Shown in pieces: positions 35,772 to 44,589 of a DNA stretch of 64,000 bases. The stretch lies in the NCBI RefSeq assembly GCF_000426585.1, contig NZ_AUFQ01000008.1:62001-126000 (forward strand), in the 5' to 3' direction. A program made the translations under genes and the position numbers. Below the pieces are notes generated by a model that saw only the letters and a program-made list of their open reading frames with translations, was not told the DNA's origin and ran no database searches. This DNA comes from Segatella baroniae DSM 16972 = JCM 13447. Its GTDB lineage: Bacteria > Bacteroidota > Bacteroidia > Bacteroidales > Bacteroidaceae. Every line of letters starts with the position of its first letter. Position 1 is the stretch's first letter.

Positions 35772-35996
35772 TTAATGATTGGTACGCTGTATCAGCTCCT
35801 TTCCAACAAACTCGGCCTCGTGTCCGGAGCGGCTGTTTTGCTTGAGATAATCGGGAAAGAAGAAAACTTTCAGGATGGCAAACATAATGAACAATTTGAT
35901 GATGATGATGGTCCAGAGGGTCTTGCCCAATGTCATTTGCCGGAATCCGTCGTAGTATAAATGGTAAACTTTATGGAAAAAGCCACGCCGTATCAT
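35772..35996 (-). CDS. DUF4492 small membrane protein linked to cytochrome bd
   Basis: The 74-residue protein has a basic, aromatic N-terminal half (MIRRGFFHKVYHLYYDGFRQ), then MTLGKTLW and one membrane helix (IIIIKLFIMFAILKVFFFPD), then a polar tail. This is the DUF4492 family, found next to cydAB in Bacteroidetes. By position and topology it may play the part that CydX or CydS plays in other bacteria, but this is inference. It is the first gene of the leftward operon. Confidence 0.85.
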   Translation of the reverse strand: MIRRGFFHKVYHLYYDGFRQMTLGKTLWTIIIIKLFIMFAILKVFFFPDYLKQNSRSGHEAEFVGKELIQRTNH

Positions 35997-36120
35997 ATCT
36001 GCTGTAAATGGGTTAGTATCGAATAAGGGCGTAAAATTATAAAAAATATCCCATTGTTGTCCTATTTTTCCCTAAAAATGTCAATTTTTAATATAATAAA
36101 GGTTTGCCTTTTGCATTTTC

Positions 36121-36151
36121 TTTGGTAGTTGGGAGAAAAGCTATATTTTTG
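36121..36151 (+). promoter_or_regulatory. Promoter of the coiled-coil membrane protein gene
   Basis: TTTG (36121-36124) and TATTTTTG (36144-36151) with a 19-nt spacer form a near-ideal Bacteroidetes promoter. Transcription would start a few bases downstream, so ATG 36154 would lie in or before the transcript start and ATG 36187 is the better start. Confidence 0.75.
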
Positions 36152-36186
36152 CAATGAGCAATCATTTAAAGTTTTTTTACTTCGTC

Positions 36187-37059
36187 ATGAATAAGAAAAT
36201 TCTTATCCCGATTATCATCATTGGTCTATTGTTGATAGGCGGTATCGTTTATTTAAGCATGGATTTGAATAAACAAAAGCAGGAAAATCAGGCTATGCAG
36301 GAGTTGGCTGAACTCGACAAGAAAGAGATGGAAAACGAATATCAGCAGTTTGCCAACCAATATAGCGAAATGAAAGCGCAGATCACCAATGATTCCATCA
36401 TTGCACAGCTTACCGCCGAGCAGGAGAAGACACAGCGTTTGCTCGACGAACTGCGCAATGTGAAGAGCAGCGACGCCCGTGAAATCGCCCGACTGAAGAA
36501 GGAACTGGCCACGGTGAGGGCCGTCTTGCGCAGTTATGTGCTTGAGATAGATTCGCTGAACCGCCTCAACCAGAACCTCACGGCCGAGAACACGCGCGTC
36601 AAAGGCCAGTATGAGGAGGCCACCCGACAGATCGAAGGCCTGAACACGGAGAAGGCTTCGCTGAGTGAAAAGGTGGCCATCGCCGCCCAACTCGACGCCA
36701 TCGGCATAACCTTGCAGGCCAAGGACAAGCGTGGAAAGGACACCAGGAAGCTGAACAAGTGCAAAGCCTTGCAGGTGAACTTCAGCATTGCGAAGAATGT
36801 TACGGCCGTCAACGGCACGAAAACGATATATGTGAGGATCATGTCGCCGTCGGGCAACCTGCTCGGAAGCGGCGAGTCGTTCGGCTATGAGAACCGTACG
36901 ATTCAATGTTCGATGAAGAAAATCGTTGAATATGGCGGTCAGGAAACGCCGGTCACCATGTTCTGGCAGGTGAACCAGGCCCTCGAAGAAGGCACCTACA
37001 ACGTCAGTGTCTTCGCCGACGGCAACATGATCGGTTCCAGAAGCTTCACTTTCAACTGA
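36187..37059 (+). CDS. Membrane-anchored coiled-coil protein of unknown function
   Basis: The 290-residue protein starts with one membrane helix (ILIPIIIIGLLLIGGIVYLS). A long heptad-rich coiled coil follows (about residues 25-170, with ELAELDKKEMENEYQQFANQ, ARLKKELATVRAVLRSYVLE and LNQNLTAENTRVKGQYEEAT). The C-terminal domain is beta-rich (LQVNFSIAKNVTAVNGTKTI, VYVRIMSPSGNLLG-type strands, VFADGNMIGSRSFTFN). The start is set by the promoter. It is a common but uncharacterised Bacteroidales protein, as far as I recall. No operon partner is clear; the efflux operon begins 126 nt further on. Confidence 0.75.
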   Translation: MNKKILIPIIIIGLLLIGGIVYLSMDLNKQKQENQAMQELAELDKKEMENEYQQFANQYSEMKAQITNDSIIAQLTAEQEKTQRLLDELRNVKSSDAREIARLKKELATVRAVLRSYVLEIDSLNRLNQNLTAENTRVKGQYEEATRQIEGLNTEKASLSEKVAIAAQLDAIGITLQAKDKRGKDTRKLNKCKALQVNFSIAKNVTAVNGTKTIYVRIMSPSGNLLGSGESFGYENRTIQCSMKKIVEYGGQETPVTMFWQVNQALEEGTYNVSVFADGNMIGSRSFTFN

Positions 37060-37185
37060 GCGCACTCGGCTTCCGACGTTCACCAATCGCACCGGCTGCC
37101 CACCGGCCAAGTGCTTCCACATATATAAATAAGTGTATATTATCAGTTTTCATTTTATACAAAGCACGTTATCCAGCTAAATAGA

Positions 37186-38670
37186 ATGAGGAAAATCATA
37201 ACATTGTTCATGCTTGCAGGTTGCGTTCTGCCGCTGGAAGCACAGCGGGTGCTCGACCTTGACAGCTGTAGGGCGTTGGCGCTGCGCAACAACAAGCAAC
37301 TGAAAGTGACCCGCTTCAAGCAGGAAGCGGCCAGAAATGTCCGCAAGGCCGCGAAAACGAAGTTCTTGCCGAAAGTCGACGCCTTGGGAACTTACCAATA
37401 CTACAGCAAGGAAATCTCACTGCTCGACAACGACAGCAAGAATGCGCTGAACCATTTCGGCACGAATCTCGGCGCAGCCACGGGCAACAGCCTCACCTCC
37501 CTCATCACGGGGCTGGCCCAACAAGGGGTCATCACGCCGGCCATGGCCCAGCAGTTGGGCGGCATGGTCAAGCAGATTGGCGCTCCGATAGAGCAGGCCG
37601 GCAACCAACTGGGCCGGAACATCACTGAAAAGTTGCGCACCAACACCCACAATATCTTTGCGGGGGGCTTCATGTTGCGCCAACCTGTGTACATGGGAGG
37701 GGCCATCATGGCGGCCAACAGGATAGCCGCCATCAACGAAAGCCTGTCCGAGAACGGCTCCGACTTTGTGCGTCAGGCCACGCTCTACAGCATTGACCAG
37801 ACCTATTGGCTGGTCGTCTCGCTGCGGGAGAAGGAGAAGCTGGCCATCAGCTACCACAAGTTGGTGTCGAAACTGGCCGAAGATGTCAGGAAAATGATCA
37901 AGCAAGGCGTGGCCACACGGGCCGACGGGCTGAAAGTGGATGTCAAGGTGAACGAAGCCGAGATGCAGATAACGCAGGTGGAAGACGGCTTGGCACTGTC
38001 AAAAATGCTGCTTTGCCAACTCTGCGGTTTGCCGCTGGATGAGGAAATCACGCTCGCGGACGAGAACAAAGACCTCGCCCTGGCCCTGGAGGGCGCGGAG
38101 TTGCCAAACGAAAGCAACGCTGACAACCGGCCGGAACTGCGCATGTTGCAGAACGCCGTGGACATCAGCAAGGAGACGACCAAGCTCATCAGAGCCGCAT
38201 TCCTGCCCCAGGTCATGCTGACGGGCGGTTATTTCATCTCGAATCCCAACGTGTTGAATGGTTTTGAACGCAAGTTCTCGGGCCTGTGGAACGTCGGTCT
38301 CATGGTGCGGGTGCCTGTTTGGAACTGGTTTGAAGGCTCCTACAAGGTCAGAGCTTCCAAGTTGGTTACCAACATGGCTGAAATGGAACTCAGCGACGCC
38401 CGCGAGAAGATTGATTTGCAGGTCGCCCAGAGTCGGTTTAAGGTGAAGGAAGCCCAAAAGAGGCTTGCCATGGCCAACAAGAACATCACGAGCGCCGAAG
38501 AAAACCTGCGTTGCGCGAACGTCGGTTTCCGTGAGGGCGTCATGCAGACGACCGACGTCATGGCCGCGCAAACGGCCTGGCAAATGGCACAAAGCCAGAA
38601 GATTGACGCCGAAGCAGACTATAAGCTCGCGCTCGTCAACTTGGAAAAATCATTGGGAACACTTAATTAA
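37186..38670 (+). CDS. TolC-family outer-membrane efflux protein
   Basis: The 494-residue protein has a signal peptide (MRKIITLFMLAGCVLPLEAQ) and the two structural repeats of the outer-membrane factor family. These are long helices ending in strand regions (ALRNNKQLKVTRFKQEAARN, FNIGYFISNPNVLNGFERKF-type strands) and the C-terminal helix EAQKRLAMANKNITSAEENL with NVGFREGVMQTTDVMAAQTA. It would form the exit duct of a tripartite pump. HlyD follows after 8 nt and two permease genes after that, so all four are one operon. Confidence 0.92.
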   Translation: MRKIITLFMLAGCVLPLEAQRVLDLDSCRALALRNNKQLKVTRFKQEAARNVRKAAKTKFLPKVDALGTYQYYSKEISLLDNDSKNALNHFGTNLGAATGNSLTSLITGLAQQGVITPAMAQQLGGMVKQIGAPIEQAGNQLGRNITEKLRTNTHNIFAGGFMLRQPVYMGGAIMAANRIAAINESLSENGSDFVRQATLYSIDQTYWLVVSLREKEKLAISYHKLVSKLAEDVRKMIKQGVATRADGLKVDVKVNEAEMQITQVEDGLALSKMLLCQLCGLPLDEEITLADENKDLALALEGAELPNESNADNRPELRMLQNAVDISKETTKLIRAAFLPQVMLTGGYFISNPNVLNGFERKFSGLWNVGLMVRVPVWNWFEGSYKVRASKLVTNMAEMELSDAREKIDLQVAQSRFKVKEAQKRLAMANKNITSAEENLRCANVGFREGVMQTTDVMAAQTAWQMAQSQKIDAEADYKLALVNLEKSLGTLN

Positions 38671-38678
38671 TAAGCATC

Positions 38679-39668
38679 ATGTCAGCAAAATCACAACACA
38701 ACAATATTCTTTTAGCTATCATAGGCTTTGCCGCCGTCGTCATCATCGTGGCCGTCATCGGCTTCCTCACTTTGGAACGAGGCGACGATACGATACAAGG
38801 TGAGGTCGAAGTGTCAGAATACAGGGTGGCAAGCAAACTGCCGGGACGCGTCGTCGAGCTGCGCGTCAAGGAGGGAGACTTCGTTCATGCGGGCGACACG
38901 CTGGTCATCATGGAGGTTCCCGAGGTGGATGCGCAGAAGAAAGTAGTCCAAGCCACCGGCGAAGCAGCCAAGGCCATACAGGACTTGACCGACGCCGGTG
39001 CGCGCAAGGAGCAGATTCAAGGAGCCTACGAACTGTACCAACAGGCGATGGCCGCTTCTGAAATAGCCCGCAAAACCTATCAACGAATGCAGAACTTGTA
39101 CGACGAAGGCGTCATCAGTGGGCAGAAACGCGACGAAGCTTTCGCCGCTTTCAAGGCCACCGAAGCCCAGGTCAAGGCTGCAAAGAGCCAATACGACATG
39201 GCACGCAATGGCGCCCGGGAGCAGGAGAAGCGTGTCGTGGCCAGCAACGCCAAGGCCGCCAAGAGTGCCGTCGAGGTCGTCAGCTCGCTTCTGAAGGAAA
39301 CCGTTCAGGTGGCACAGGTCGACGGCGAGGTCAGCGAAATCTATCCGAAAGTGGGCGAACTGGTCGGACTTGGCTCGCCCATCATGAGCATTTCGGTCAT
39401 GAAAGACATGTGGGGAACCTTCAACATCCGTGAAGACCATCTCGAAGGCTTCAAGATGGGCCAGACCATAACGGCCTTCGTCCCCGCATTCAACAAGGAA
39501 CTGAAAATGAAAATCTATTATATCAAGGACGAAGGGTCGTATGCCGTGTGGAAAGCGACCAAGTCCAACGGGCAGTACGACCTGAAGACATTCGAGGTGA
39601 AGGCCCGTCCCGTGACGCCGTTTGAAGGACTCCGTCCAGGCATGTCGCTCATCATCAAGAACAAATAG
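38679..39668 (+). CDS. HlyD-family membrane fusion protein
   Basis: A periplasmic adaptor of 329 residues. It has one N-terminal membrane helix (about residues 9-30, LLAIIGFAAVVIIVAVIGFL) and a lipoyl-type half-motif (YRVASKLPGRVVELRVKEGD followed by FVHAGDTLVIM). A long coiled-coil hairpin (about 90-200) and the second half-motif QVDGEVSEIYPKVGELVGLG come next. The beta-barrel region ends in GLRPGMSLIIKN. It should bridge the inner-membrane permeases and TolC. It sits 8 nt after tolC. Confidence 0.92.
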   Translation: MSAKSQHNNILLAIIGFAAVVIIVAVIGFLTLERGDDTIQGEVEVSEYRVASKLPGRVVELRVKEGDFVHAGDTLVIMEVPEVDAQKKVVQATGEAAKAIQDLTDAGARKEQIQGAYELYQQAMAASEIARKTYQRMQNLYDEGVISGQKRDEAFAAFKATEAQVKAAKSQYDMARNGAREQEKRVVASNAKAAKSAVEVVSSLLKETVQVAQVDGEVSEIYPKVGELVGLGSPIMSISVMKDMWGTFNIREDHLEGFKMGQTITAFVPAFNKELKMKIYYIKDEGSYAVWKATKSNGQYDLKTFEVKARPVTPFEGLRPGMSLIIKNK

Positions 39669-39702
39669 CCCCTTCGGCTTCCGGTCAAGTTGAAGCTTTG
39701 CC

Positions 39703-40866
39703 ATGCTTAGAAGACTTTATCATATCGCACGTCGTGAATGTGGCATCATGTGGAAGAACCCCATCTATGGCTTCTGCATGGTGATATTCCCGCTCATCGT
39801 CATCCTTTTCTTCACCTCGCTGATGAAGGAAGGCGTGCCGACCGACATGCCTGTGGGCGTTGTCGACGAGGACAACACGTCGACGACACGCGCCTTGATC
39901 CACAAGCTCGACGCTTTTCAGACCACAAAGGTCGTCGCACACTTTGAGAATGTCAATCAGGCACGCCAGGCCATCCAACGAAACGAGGTCTATGCCTTCC
40001 TTTATATTCCCAAAGGAACCACCCGCGGCCTGATGAACGGCTCACGACCCAAGATTTCCTTCTACTACAGCAACGTCACATTGGCGGCCGGTTCCATGCT
40101 GTTTCGCGACCTGAAGACGATATCCACGTTGGGTTCGGCGTCTGTCGGCATGAAGAAACTGTCGGCAGTGGGCAAGACTTCGGAGGAAATCAAGACCTTC
40201 CTGCAGCCCATCGCCATCGACCTGCACATGATCGGCAACCCTTGGGCAAGCTACAACATCTACCTCAGTACGATCATGGTGCCCGGCGTATTGATGATTT
40301 TCGTATTCCTCATCACGCCATACTCCCTGGGAACCGAGCTAAAGTTCAAGCGTTCGCGCCAGTTGATGACCATGGCTGCCAACCAAACATGGGTCGCCGT
40401 CGTCGGCAAACTGATTCCGCAGTTCCTCATTTTCATTACGATTTTCCTGGGATTCGAGCTTTATATCTATTACGGATTGGGCTTTCCTCACCCCGGCGGC
40501 ATTGTTCCCATTCTGCTGTTGGCCCTTCTTTCGGTGCTTTCCGCACAGGCCTTTGGCGTCTTTGTCTTTGGTCTCATGCCCTCGTTGCGCATGTCCATGA
40601 GCGTATGTTCCCTGTGGGCGATGGTCAGTTTCTCCGCCTGCGGCGCCACATTCCCCGTCTTTGCCATGGACAGCATGATTGAATCCATCGCCCAACTCTT
40701 TCCCCTGCGCCACCATTACATGATCTATCAGATTTGCATTCTGAACGACTTCCCGCTCAGCGACGCATGGTTCAACTTCATGGCATTGGGCATTTTCATC
40801 GCCCTGCCGGCATTTGTATTGCACAATATCAAGCGGGCCATGCTGCTCTATGTCTACATTCCCTGA
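39703..40866 (+). CDS. ABC-2 type permease (first of two)
   Basis: The 387-residue protein has one N-terminal membrane segment (FCMVIFPLIVILFFTSLMKE), then a large extracytoplasmic domain (VGVVDEDNTSTTRALIHKLD onward). About five membrane segments follow in the second half, including LSTIMVPGVLMIFVFLITPY and FGVFVFGLMPSLRMSMSVCS. This is the ABC2_membrane_3 / YhbR-like plan. No nucleotide-binding domain is present in the protein or in the operon. Together with HlyD and TolC it would move a lipid, drug or polymer. Its stop lies inside the next gene. Confidence 0.87.
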   Translation: MLRRLYHIARRECGIMWKNPIYGFCMVIFPLIVILFFTSLMKEGVPTDMPVGVVDEDNTSTTRALIHKLDAFQTTKVVAHFENVNQARQAIQRNEVYAFLYIPKGTTRGLMNGSRPKISFYYSNVTLAAGSMLFRDLKTISTLGSASVGMKKLSAVGKTSEEIKTFLQPIAIDLHMIGNPWASYNIYLSTIMVPGVLMIFVFLITPYSLGTELKFKRSRQLMTMAANQTWVAVVGKLIPQFLIFITIFLGFELYIYYGLGFPHPGGIVPILLLALLSVLSAQAFGVFVFGLMPSLRMSMSVCSLWAMVSFSACGATFPVFAMDSMIESIAQLFPLRHHYMIYQICILNDFPLSDAWFNFMALGIFIALPAFVLHNIKRAMLLYVYIP

Positions 40867-42190
40867 ACAAAAGGGCTGCAACACTCCGTCAACCCCCATA
40901 ACCGACAAGACATTGGATAAAGATTCATTATTATACAAGATTGCGAATGGCCTGAAAGACATGTGCTACATCTGGGCCAAAGAGATGCGTTCCACCGTCA
41001 CCGACGAGGGAGTGCTCATCTTCTTCATCCTCGTGCCCCTTGCCTATCCACTCCTTTATTCGTGGATATACAACAATGAAGTGGTCAGAGATGTACCTGT
41101 GGCCATCGTAGACCAAAGCCGCAGCCACACCAGTCGGGCTTTCATCCGCGCTTTCGACGCGTCTCCAGACACCAAGGCAGCCTATTATTGTACAAGCACG
41201 GATGAGGCCAGGGAACTCGTCGGCAAGCAGGTCGTGCACGGTTGTCTGGTCTTTCCAAAGGACTTTGAGCACAGATTGTTCCGTGGCGAACAAGCCCATG
41301 TGAGCGTGTTCTGCGACATGAGCCTCATGCTTACCTACAAAGCCATCTATCAAACGGCGTTGACCGTGTCGCAAGACATCAACGCACGCATCCAAATCGC
41401 TGGGTCGCGCAATGTCACAAACCGCGACGACGAGGTTACAACCAAGCCGCTCGACTTCGACGAAGTGCCCATATTCAACACCACAGGAGGCTACGGCAAC
41501 GCCATCATCCCCGGCGTGCTCATGCTCATTTTGCAGCAAACTCTTCTCCTCGGAATCGGACTTGCGGCCGGCACTGCGCGCGAAAACAACCGCTATCAGG
41601 ACCTTGTGCCCATCAGCAAACACTATGTCGGTATCTTCCGTATCGTGCTGGGCAAGGCTCTTTGCTACTTCATGGTCTATCTGGTCATGGGCACCTATCT
41701 GGCGTTGGCTGTCCCGCGCATGTTCGGTTTCACGTCCATGCTCACGGCCGCCAACCTCTTCGGGCTGCTGATTCCCTATGTTCTGTCGTGTACATTCTTC
41801 GGAATGGCCCTGTCATGTATCGTCCGCTACCGTGAAAACGTCATGCTATTGGTCGTATTCACCTCTGTTCCTTTGCTTTTCATGACCGGCATTTCATGGC
41901 CTCAATCCAACATTCCGGGGGTATGGCAAGGCCTTTCCTGGCTCTTCCCCTCCACCTTCGGCGTGCGTGGTTTCCTACGTCTGAGCAGCATGGGAGCCAA
42001 CCTTTCCGACATCCTGCCCGAATATCAGGCTCTTTGGTTACAGGTGGTAGCCTACTTCTTCCTTACCTGTGCCGTTTATCGCAGCCAGCTCAAGCAGACC
42101 CGCACCCATGCCACGAACCGCATCGACATGATCAAGCAGAAGGCCAAGGAAGCCAAACGGCGAAAAGCTGTTAACACGACAAAAATCTAA
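40850..42190 (+). CDS. ABC-2 type permease (second of two)
   Basis: A paralogue of the preceding permease, 446 residues, with the same plan. An N-terminal membrane segment (GVLIFFILVPLAYPLLYSWI) precedes an external domain (VPVAIVDQSRSHTSRAFIRA) and a five- to six-helix C-terminal bundle (IIPGVLMLILQQTLLLGIGL, FGMALSCIVRYRENVMLLVV). It has a basic cytoplasmic tail (IKQKAKEAKRRKAVNTTK). The ATG at 40850 overlaps the first permease gene by 17 nt; the frame is open further upstream but less likely. The pair probably forms a heterodimer. The required ATPase must come from elsewhere, if there is one. Confidence 0.85.
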   Translation: MSTFPEQKGCNTPSTPITDKTLDKDSLLYKIANGLKDMCYIWAKEMRSTVTDEGVLIFFILVPLAYPLLYSWIYNNEVVRDVPVAIVDQSRSHTSRAFIRAFDASPDTKAAYYCTSTDEARELVGKQVVHGCLVFPKDFEHRLFRGEQAHVSVFCDMSLMLTYKAIYQTALTVSQDINARIQIAGSRNVTNRDDEVTTKPLDFDEVPIFNTTGGYGNAIIPGVLMLILQQTLLLGIGLAAGTARENNRYQDLVPISKHYVGIFRIVLGKALCYFMVYLVMGTYLALAVPRMFGFTSMLTAANLFGLLIPYVLSCTFFGMALSCIVRYRENVMLLVVFTSVPLLFMTGISWPQSNIPGVWQGLSWLFPSTFGVRGFLRLSSMGANLSDILPEYQALWLQVVAYFFLTCAVYRSQLKQTRTHATNRIDMIKQKAKEAKRRKAVNTTKI

Positions 42191-42279
42191 AAACGCTTGG
42201 GTATCAATAGAGAAAAGCCCCGCTAAACTTAAAAGCAAATGATTATTAAGTTCCTTTGATCTTGTTAAATAAAATAAGA

Positions 42280-43950
42280 ATGAAAATAAAGAAGAAAACG
42301 ATACTACACCTCCTCACCATCGCGACATTGCTCGTTATCCAATTACCAGCCTCCGCACAAGATGAGATATTGGGTCGGCCAGGCAAATGCGCTTTTAACG
42401 AGGTAAACGCTCAACGTACCACACGCGCCATTATCCCCTACAATCCCGTACATATCCCCACGAACTTAGGACCAAGCAAAGTAGTAACTATACCTGTGTT
42501 TCTTGCCGAGTTTCAAGACGTAAAGTTCAGTGTGCACCAGCTCAACCAGGCCTTCGAACAATATTTCAACGGCGAAACATTAGTAAATCTTGGAAACGGT
42601 AACGACAGGAACTTTGGTAGCGTGAGGAAATACTTCCACGACATCAGTAACGGAGATTTCAACGTCAAATTTAAAATCTATGGTCCAGTCACGCTGTCTA
42701 AGGAAATGAAATATTATGGTGGAACCAACATCAGCGATGGTGGCGATGGTTCTCACCGCGAAGAACTTGTCAACGAAGCGGTGAATTTAGCGCAAAGTAT
42801 GGTATCCACGAGCGATGCTCAGACTTTCGACGCCAATAATGATGGCTACATTGACTGCGTCTATGTCATCTACGCGGGCATGGGAAAGAACTTCAATGCC
42901 CCTATCGAGGAATATCCACAAGCCGCGAACACGGTATGGGCTTGCACTTCTGTTACCAATGGAACGCTCGCTGGAAAGCAGATAGGCTGGTATAGCATCG
43001 CCGGCGAACTCATTCCGGGGAAAGTGAAGAATACAAACGACTGGTACATTCAAAGCATCGGTGTTACCTGTCATGAGTTGTCGCATGCCATGGGACTACC
43101 CGACATCTATCCTCCTACTTCCTCTGCCGGATATAAGAAGCATAACCAGAACATGGAATACTGGGATCTCATGGATGGTGGCGAATACGTCAATAACGGT
43201 TGGCACCCCACACCATACACCGCTTGGGAAAAGCATCAACTCGGATGGAGCGTGGACATACGTAAACTCACCACCTCACAAACCATAACTATGGATAAGA
43301 CAATACTTGACCAAGGCCCCGCCTACAAAATTGAAAATCCGAACAATCCATACGAATATTTTATCATCGAGAATATTAAAAAGACACCCGACACATGGTA
43401 TCAGAAGGCTCCCAACTCTGGACTTCTCATCTATCACGTGTTCTTTAACAACGACAACACGGAGACTTTCGCATGGGTTAACGCCACTCCCGGCAAACCC
43501 AACATGGCCGTAGTGCCCGCCGATGGAACTTGTTTCTCCTACGACTTATTGTCGACACTCACTCATCTCAACCAGAAAGAGCGTAGGGAATACTACCGCA
43601 CGCAACTGGCTGGCGATCCTTTCCCCGGAACTGCACAAACAAACAAGCTCGACGATACGTCCAACCTACCCAACTTCTATTGGTATACACAGGGAGCCAT
43701 AGCTGACAAAGCTCTCTACAACAGCCAATACTATAAAACCAATGTGGCTCTCAAACATATCACGGAACACAATGGCACTGTCACCTTCGAGTTTATAGGT
43801 GATGTTGCCACAGGCATCGATCATCTTACTAACAAACAGACGACCTACTCTCCCATCTACACTCTCAACGGGCACCATGTAGGTACTGATGCCACATCAT
43901 TGCCCAAAGGCATATACATCAAGAACCATAAGAAGTTCGTTGTAAAATAA
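42280..43950 (+). CDS. M6-family metalloprotease with a probable type IX sorting tail
   Basis: A secreted protease of 556 residues with a signal peptide ending ASAQ near residue 27. The zinc site reads HELSHAMGLPD (His265, Glu266, His269 and Asp275), the HExxHxxGxxD form of the M6 family, followed by EYWDLMDGG. A Met-rich turn and Asp-rich calcium-type loops (FDANNDGYIDCVYVIYAG) precede it. The last 30 residues (YTLNGHHVGTDATSLPKGIY followed by IKNHKKFVVK) resemble the short sorting tails of Prevotella type IX substrates. It is likely exported through SprA and attached or released at the surface. The gene is AT-richer than the efflux operon before it and has its own terminator. Confidence 0.85.
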   Translation: MKIKKKTILHLLTIATLLVIQLPASAQDEILGRPGKCAFNEVNAQRTTRAIIPYNPVHIPTNLGPSKVVTIPVFLAEFQDVKFSVHQLNQAFEQYFNGETLVNLGNGNDRNFGSVRKYFHDISNGDFNVKFKIYGPVTLSKEMKYYGGTNISDGGDGSHREELVNEAVNLAQSMVSTSDAQTFDANNDGYIDCVYVIYAGMGKNFNAPIEEYPQAANTVWACTSVTNGTLAGKQIGWYSIAGELIPGKVKNTNDWYIQSIGVTCHELSHAMGLPDIYPPTSSAGYKKHNQNMEYWDLMDGGEYVNNGWHPTPYTAWEKHQLGWSVDIRKLTTSQTITMDKTILDQGPAYKIENPNNPYEYFIIENIKKTPDTWYQKAPNSGLLIYHVFFNNDNTETFAWVNATPGKPNMAVVPADGTCFSYDLLSTLTHLNQKERREYYRTQLAGDPFPGTAQTNKLDDTSNLPNFYWYTQGAIADKALYNSQYYKTNVALKHITEHNGTVTFEFIGDVATGIDHLTNKQTTYSPIYTLNGHHVGTDATSLPKGIYIKNHKKFVVK

Positions 43951-44001
43951 AGATATATATAAGTATCCGCTAAAACCACTTTTAACGGAAGCAAAAAATA
44001 A

Positions 44002-44036
44002 GGCGCAGGCCGTGTTTTTATAACACAGCCTGCGCC
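44002..44036 (+). terminator. Terminator after the M6 protease gene
   Basis: GGCGCAGGC-C-GTGTT pairs with AACAC-A-GCCTGCGCC around a TTTAT loop, one mismatch in the stem. The following run is AT-rich but has few consecutive T residues. It lies 51 nt after the stop. Confidence 0.7.
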
Positions 44037-44047
44037 AAATATTTCAT

Positions 44048-44086
44048 CATCCACGGTTGACGAGCGTTTTTCGTTAATCCCAGATT
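44048..44086 (+). repeat. Diverged direct repeat, left copy
   Basis: CATCCACGGTTGACGAGCGT and the next 19 nt resemble 45526-45566 (CATCCACAATTGACAAGCGC onward), with a single gap and scattered differences. The two copies flank the oxyR remnant and the peroxiredoxin gene. Confidence 0.4.
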
Positions 44087-44299
44087 CCGCGATAGAAAAC
44101 ATCTTATCTTTGCATTTTATAATTTCTTGAAAAAGATTTTATGAAACTGTAATGACTATGATAAATACGTTTTTTATTTTTTCAACTCGATACTTCTTTT
44201 GTACGACAGCATAACAGATGTCCTTTCTCGAGATTGATCATGTAGAGTAAATGGCCGACTCTGCCTCTTTCTCGCTCAACACCCTCCGTTAGGATAAGA

Positions 44300-44467
44300 G
44301 ATGTGGTACAGGATCACCTTGGACTGATGAATGATACCCTCTCCCAACTTCAACTTCTGAATCATGGTGTTCAGCATGGGTTAGGTCACACCGCAAACCT
44401 CCGCCGCCTTGACAAAATGCCGGTATTTTTCAAGCGCCACAATGTATTCCAACTGTTGCAGGGTTAT
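44300..44467 (-). pseudogene. oxyR: Decayed oxyR (LysR-type regulator), N-terminal helix-turn-helix only
   Basis: Leftward translation gives TLQQLEYIVALEKYRHFVKA followed by AEVCGVT, a stop (TAA at 44383-44381), then PMLNTMIQKLKLGEG. This is the N-terminal winged helix-turn-helix of Bacteroidetes OxyR, where the expected residue at the stop is Gln (CAA to TAA). The start codon is also lost: ATA stands where ATG is expected (44467-44465). Beyond about 44300 the similarity ends and the rest of the regulator is missing. The remnant faces the peroxiredoxin gene, the usual arrangement for oxyR and its target. It cannot encode a working regulator. Confidence 0.75.
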
Positions 44468-44470
44468 AGT

Positions 44471-44517
44471 TATAGATTCTATTGATACAAGGATAGAAAA
44501 TATCAATGTAATCTATA
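44471..44517. promoter_or_regulatory. Inverted repeat between the oxyR remnant and the peroxiredoxin gene
   Basis: TATAGATTCTATTGATA (44471-44487) and TATCAATGTAATCTATA (44501-44517) are inverted copies of 17 nt with two central differences, 13 nt apart. The 47-nt span lies just upstream of the rightward -7 element. Size and position fit a binding site for a tetrameric LysR-type regulator such as OxyR. Confidence 0.6.
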
Positions 44518-44530
44518 GCGATTAATCATG

Positions 44531-44538
44531 TATCTTTG
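44531..44538 (+). promoter_or_regulatory. -7 element of the peroxiredoxin promoter
   Basis: TATCTTTG is a perfect TAnnTTTG match, 51 nt before the ATG. The -33 position holds no TTTG and overlaps the inverted repeat, as expected for an activated promoter. Confidence 0.65.
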
Positions 44539-44589
44539 TATCGTAAAAAATCAATAAGTAAAATGTTTCATCCATAAAAAATTAGAACA

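Noticed and set aside
44160..44299. Further oxyR remnants beyond the helix-turn-helix
   Set aside because: Leftward translation gives HLLYMINLEKGHLLC and similar, which I could not align to any OxyR segment.
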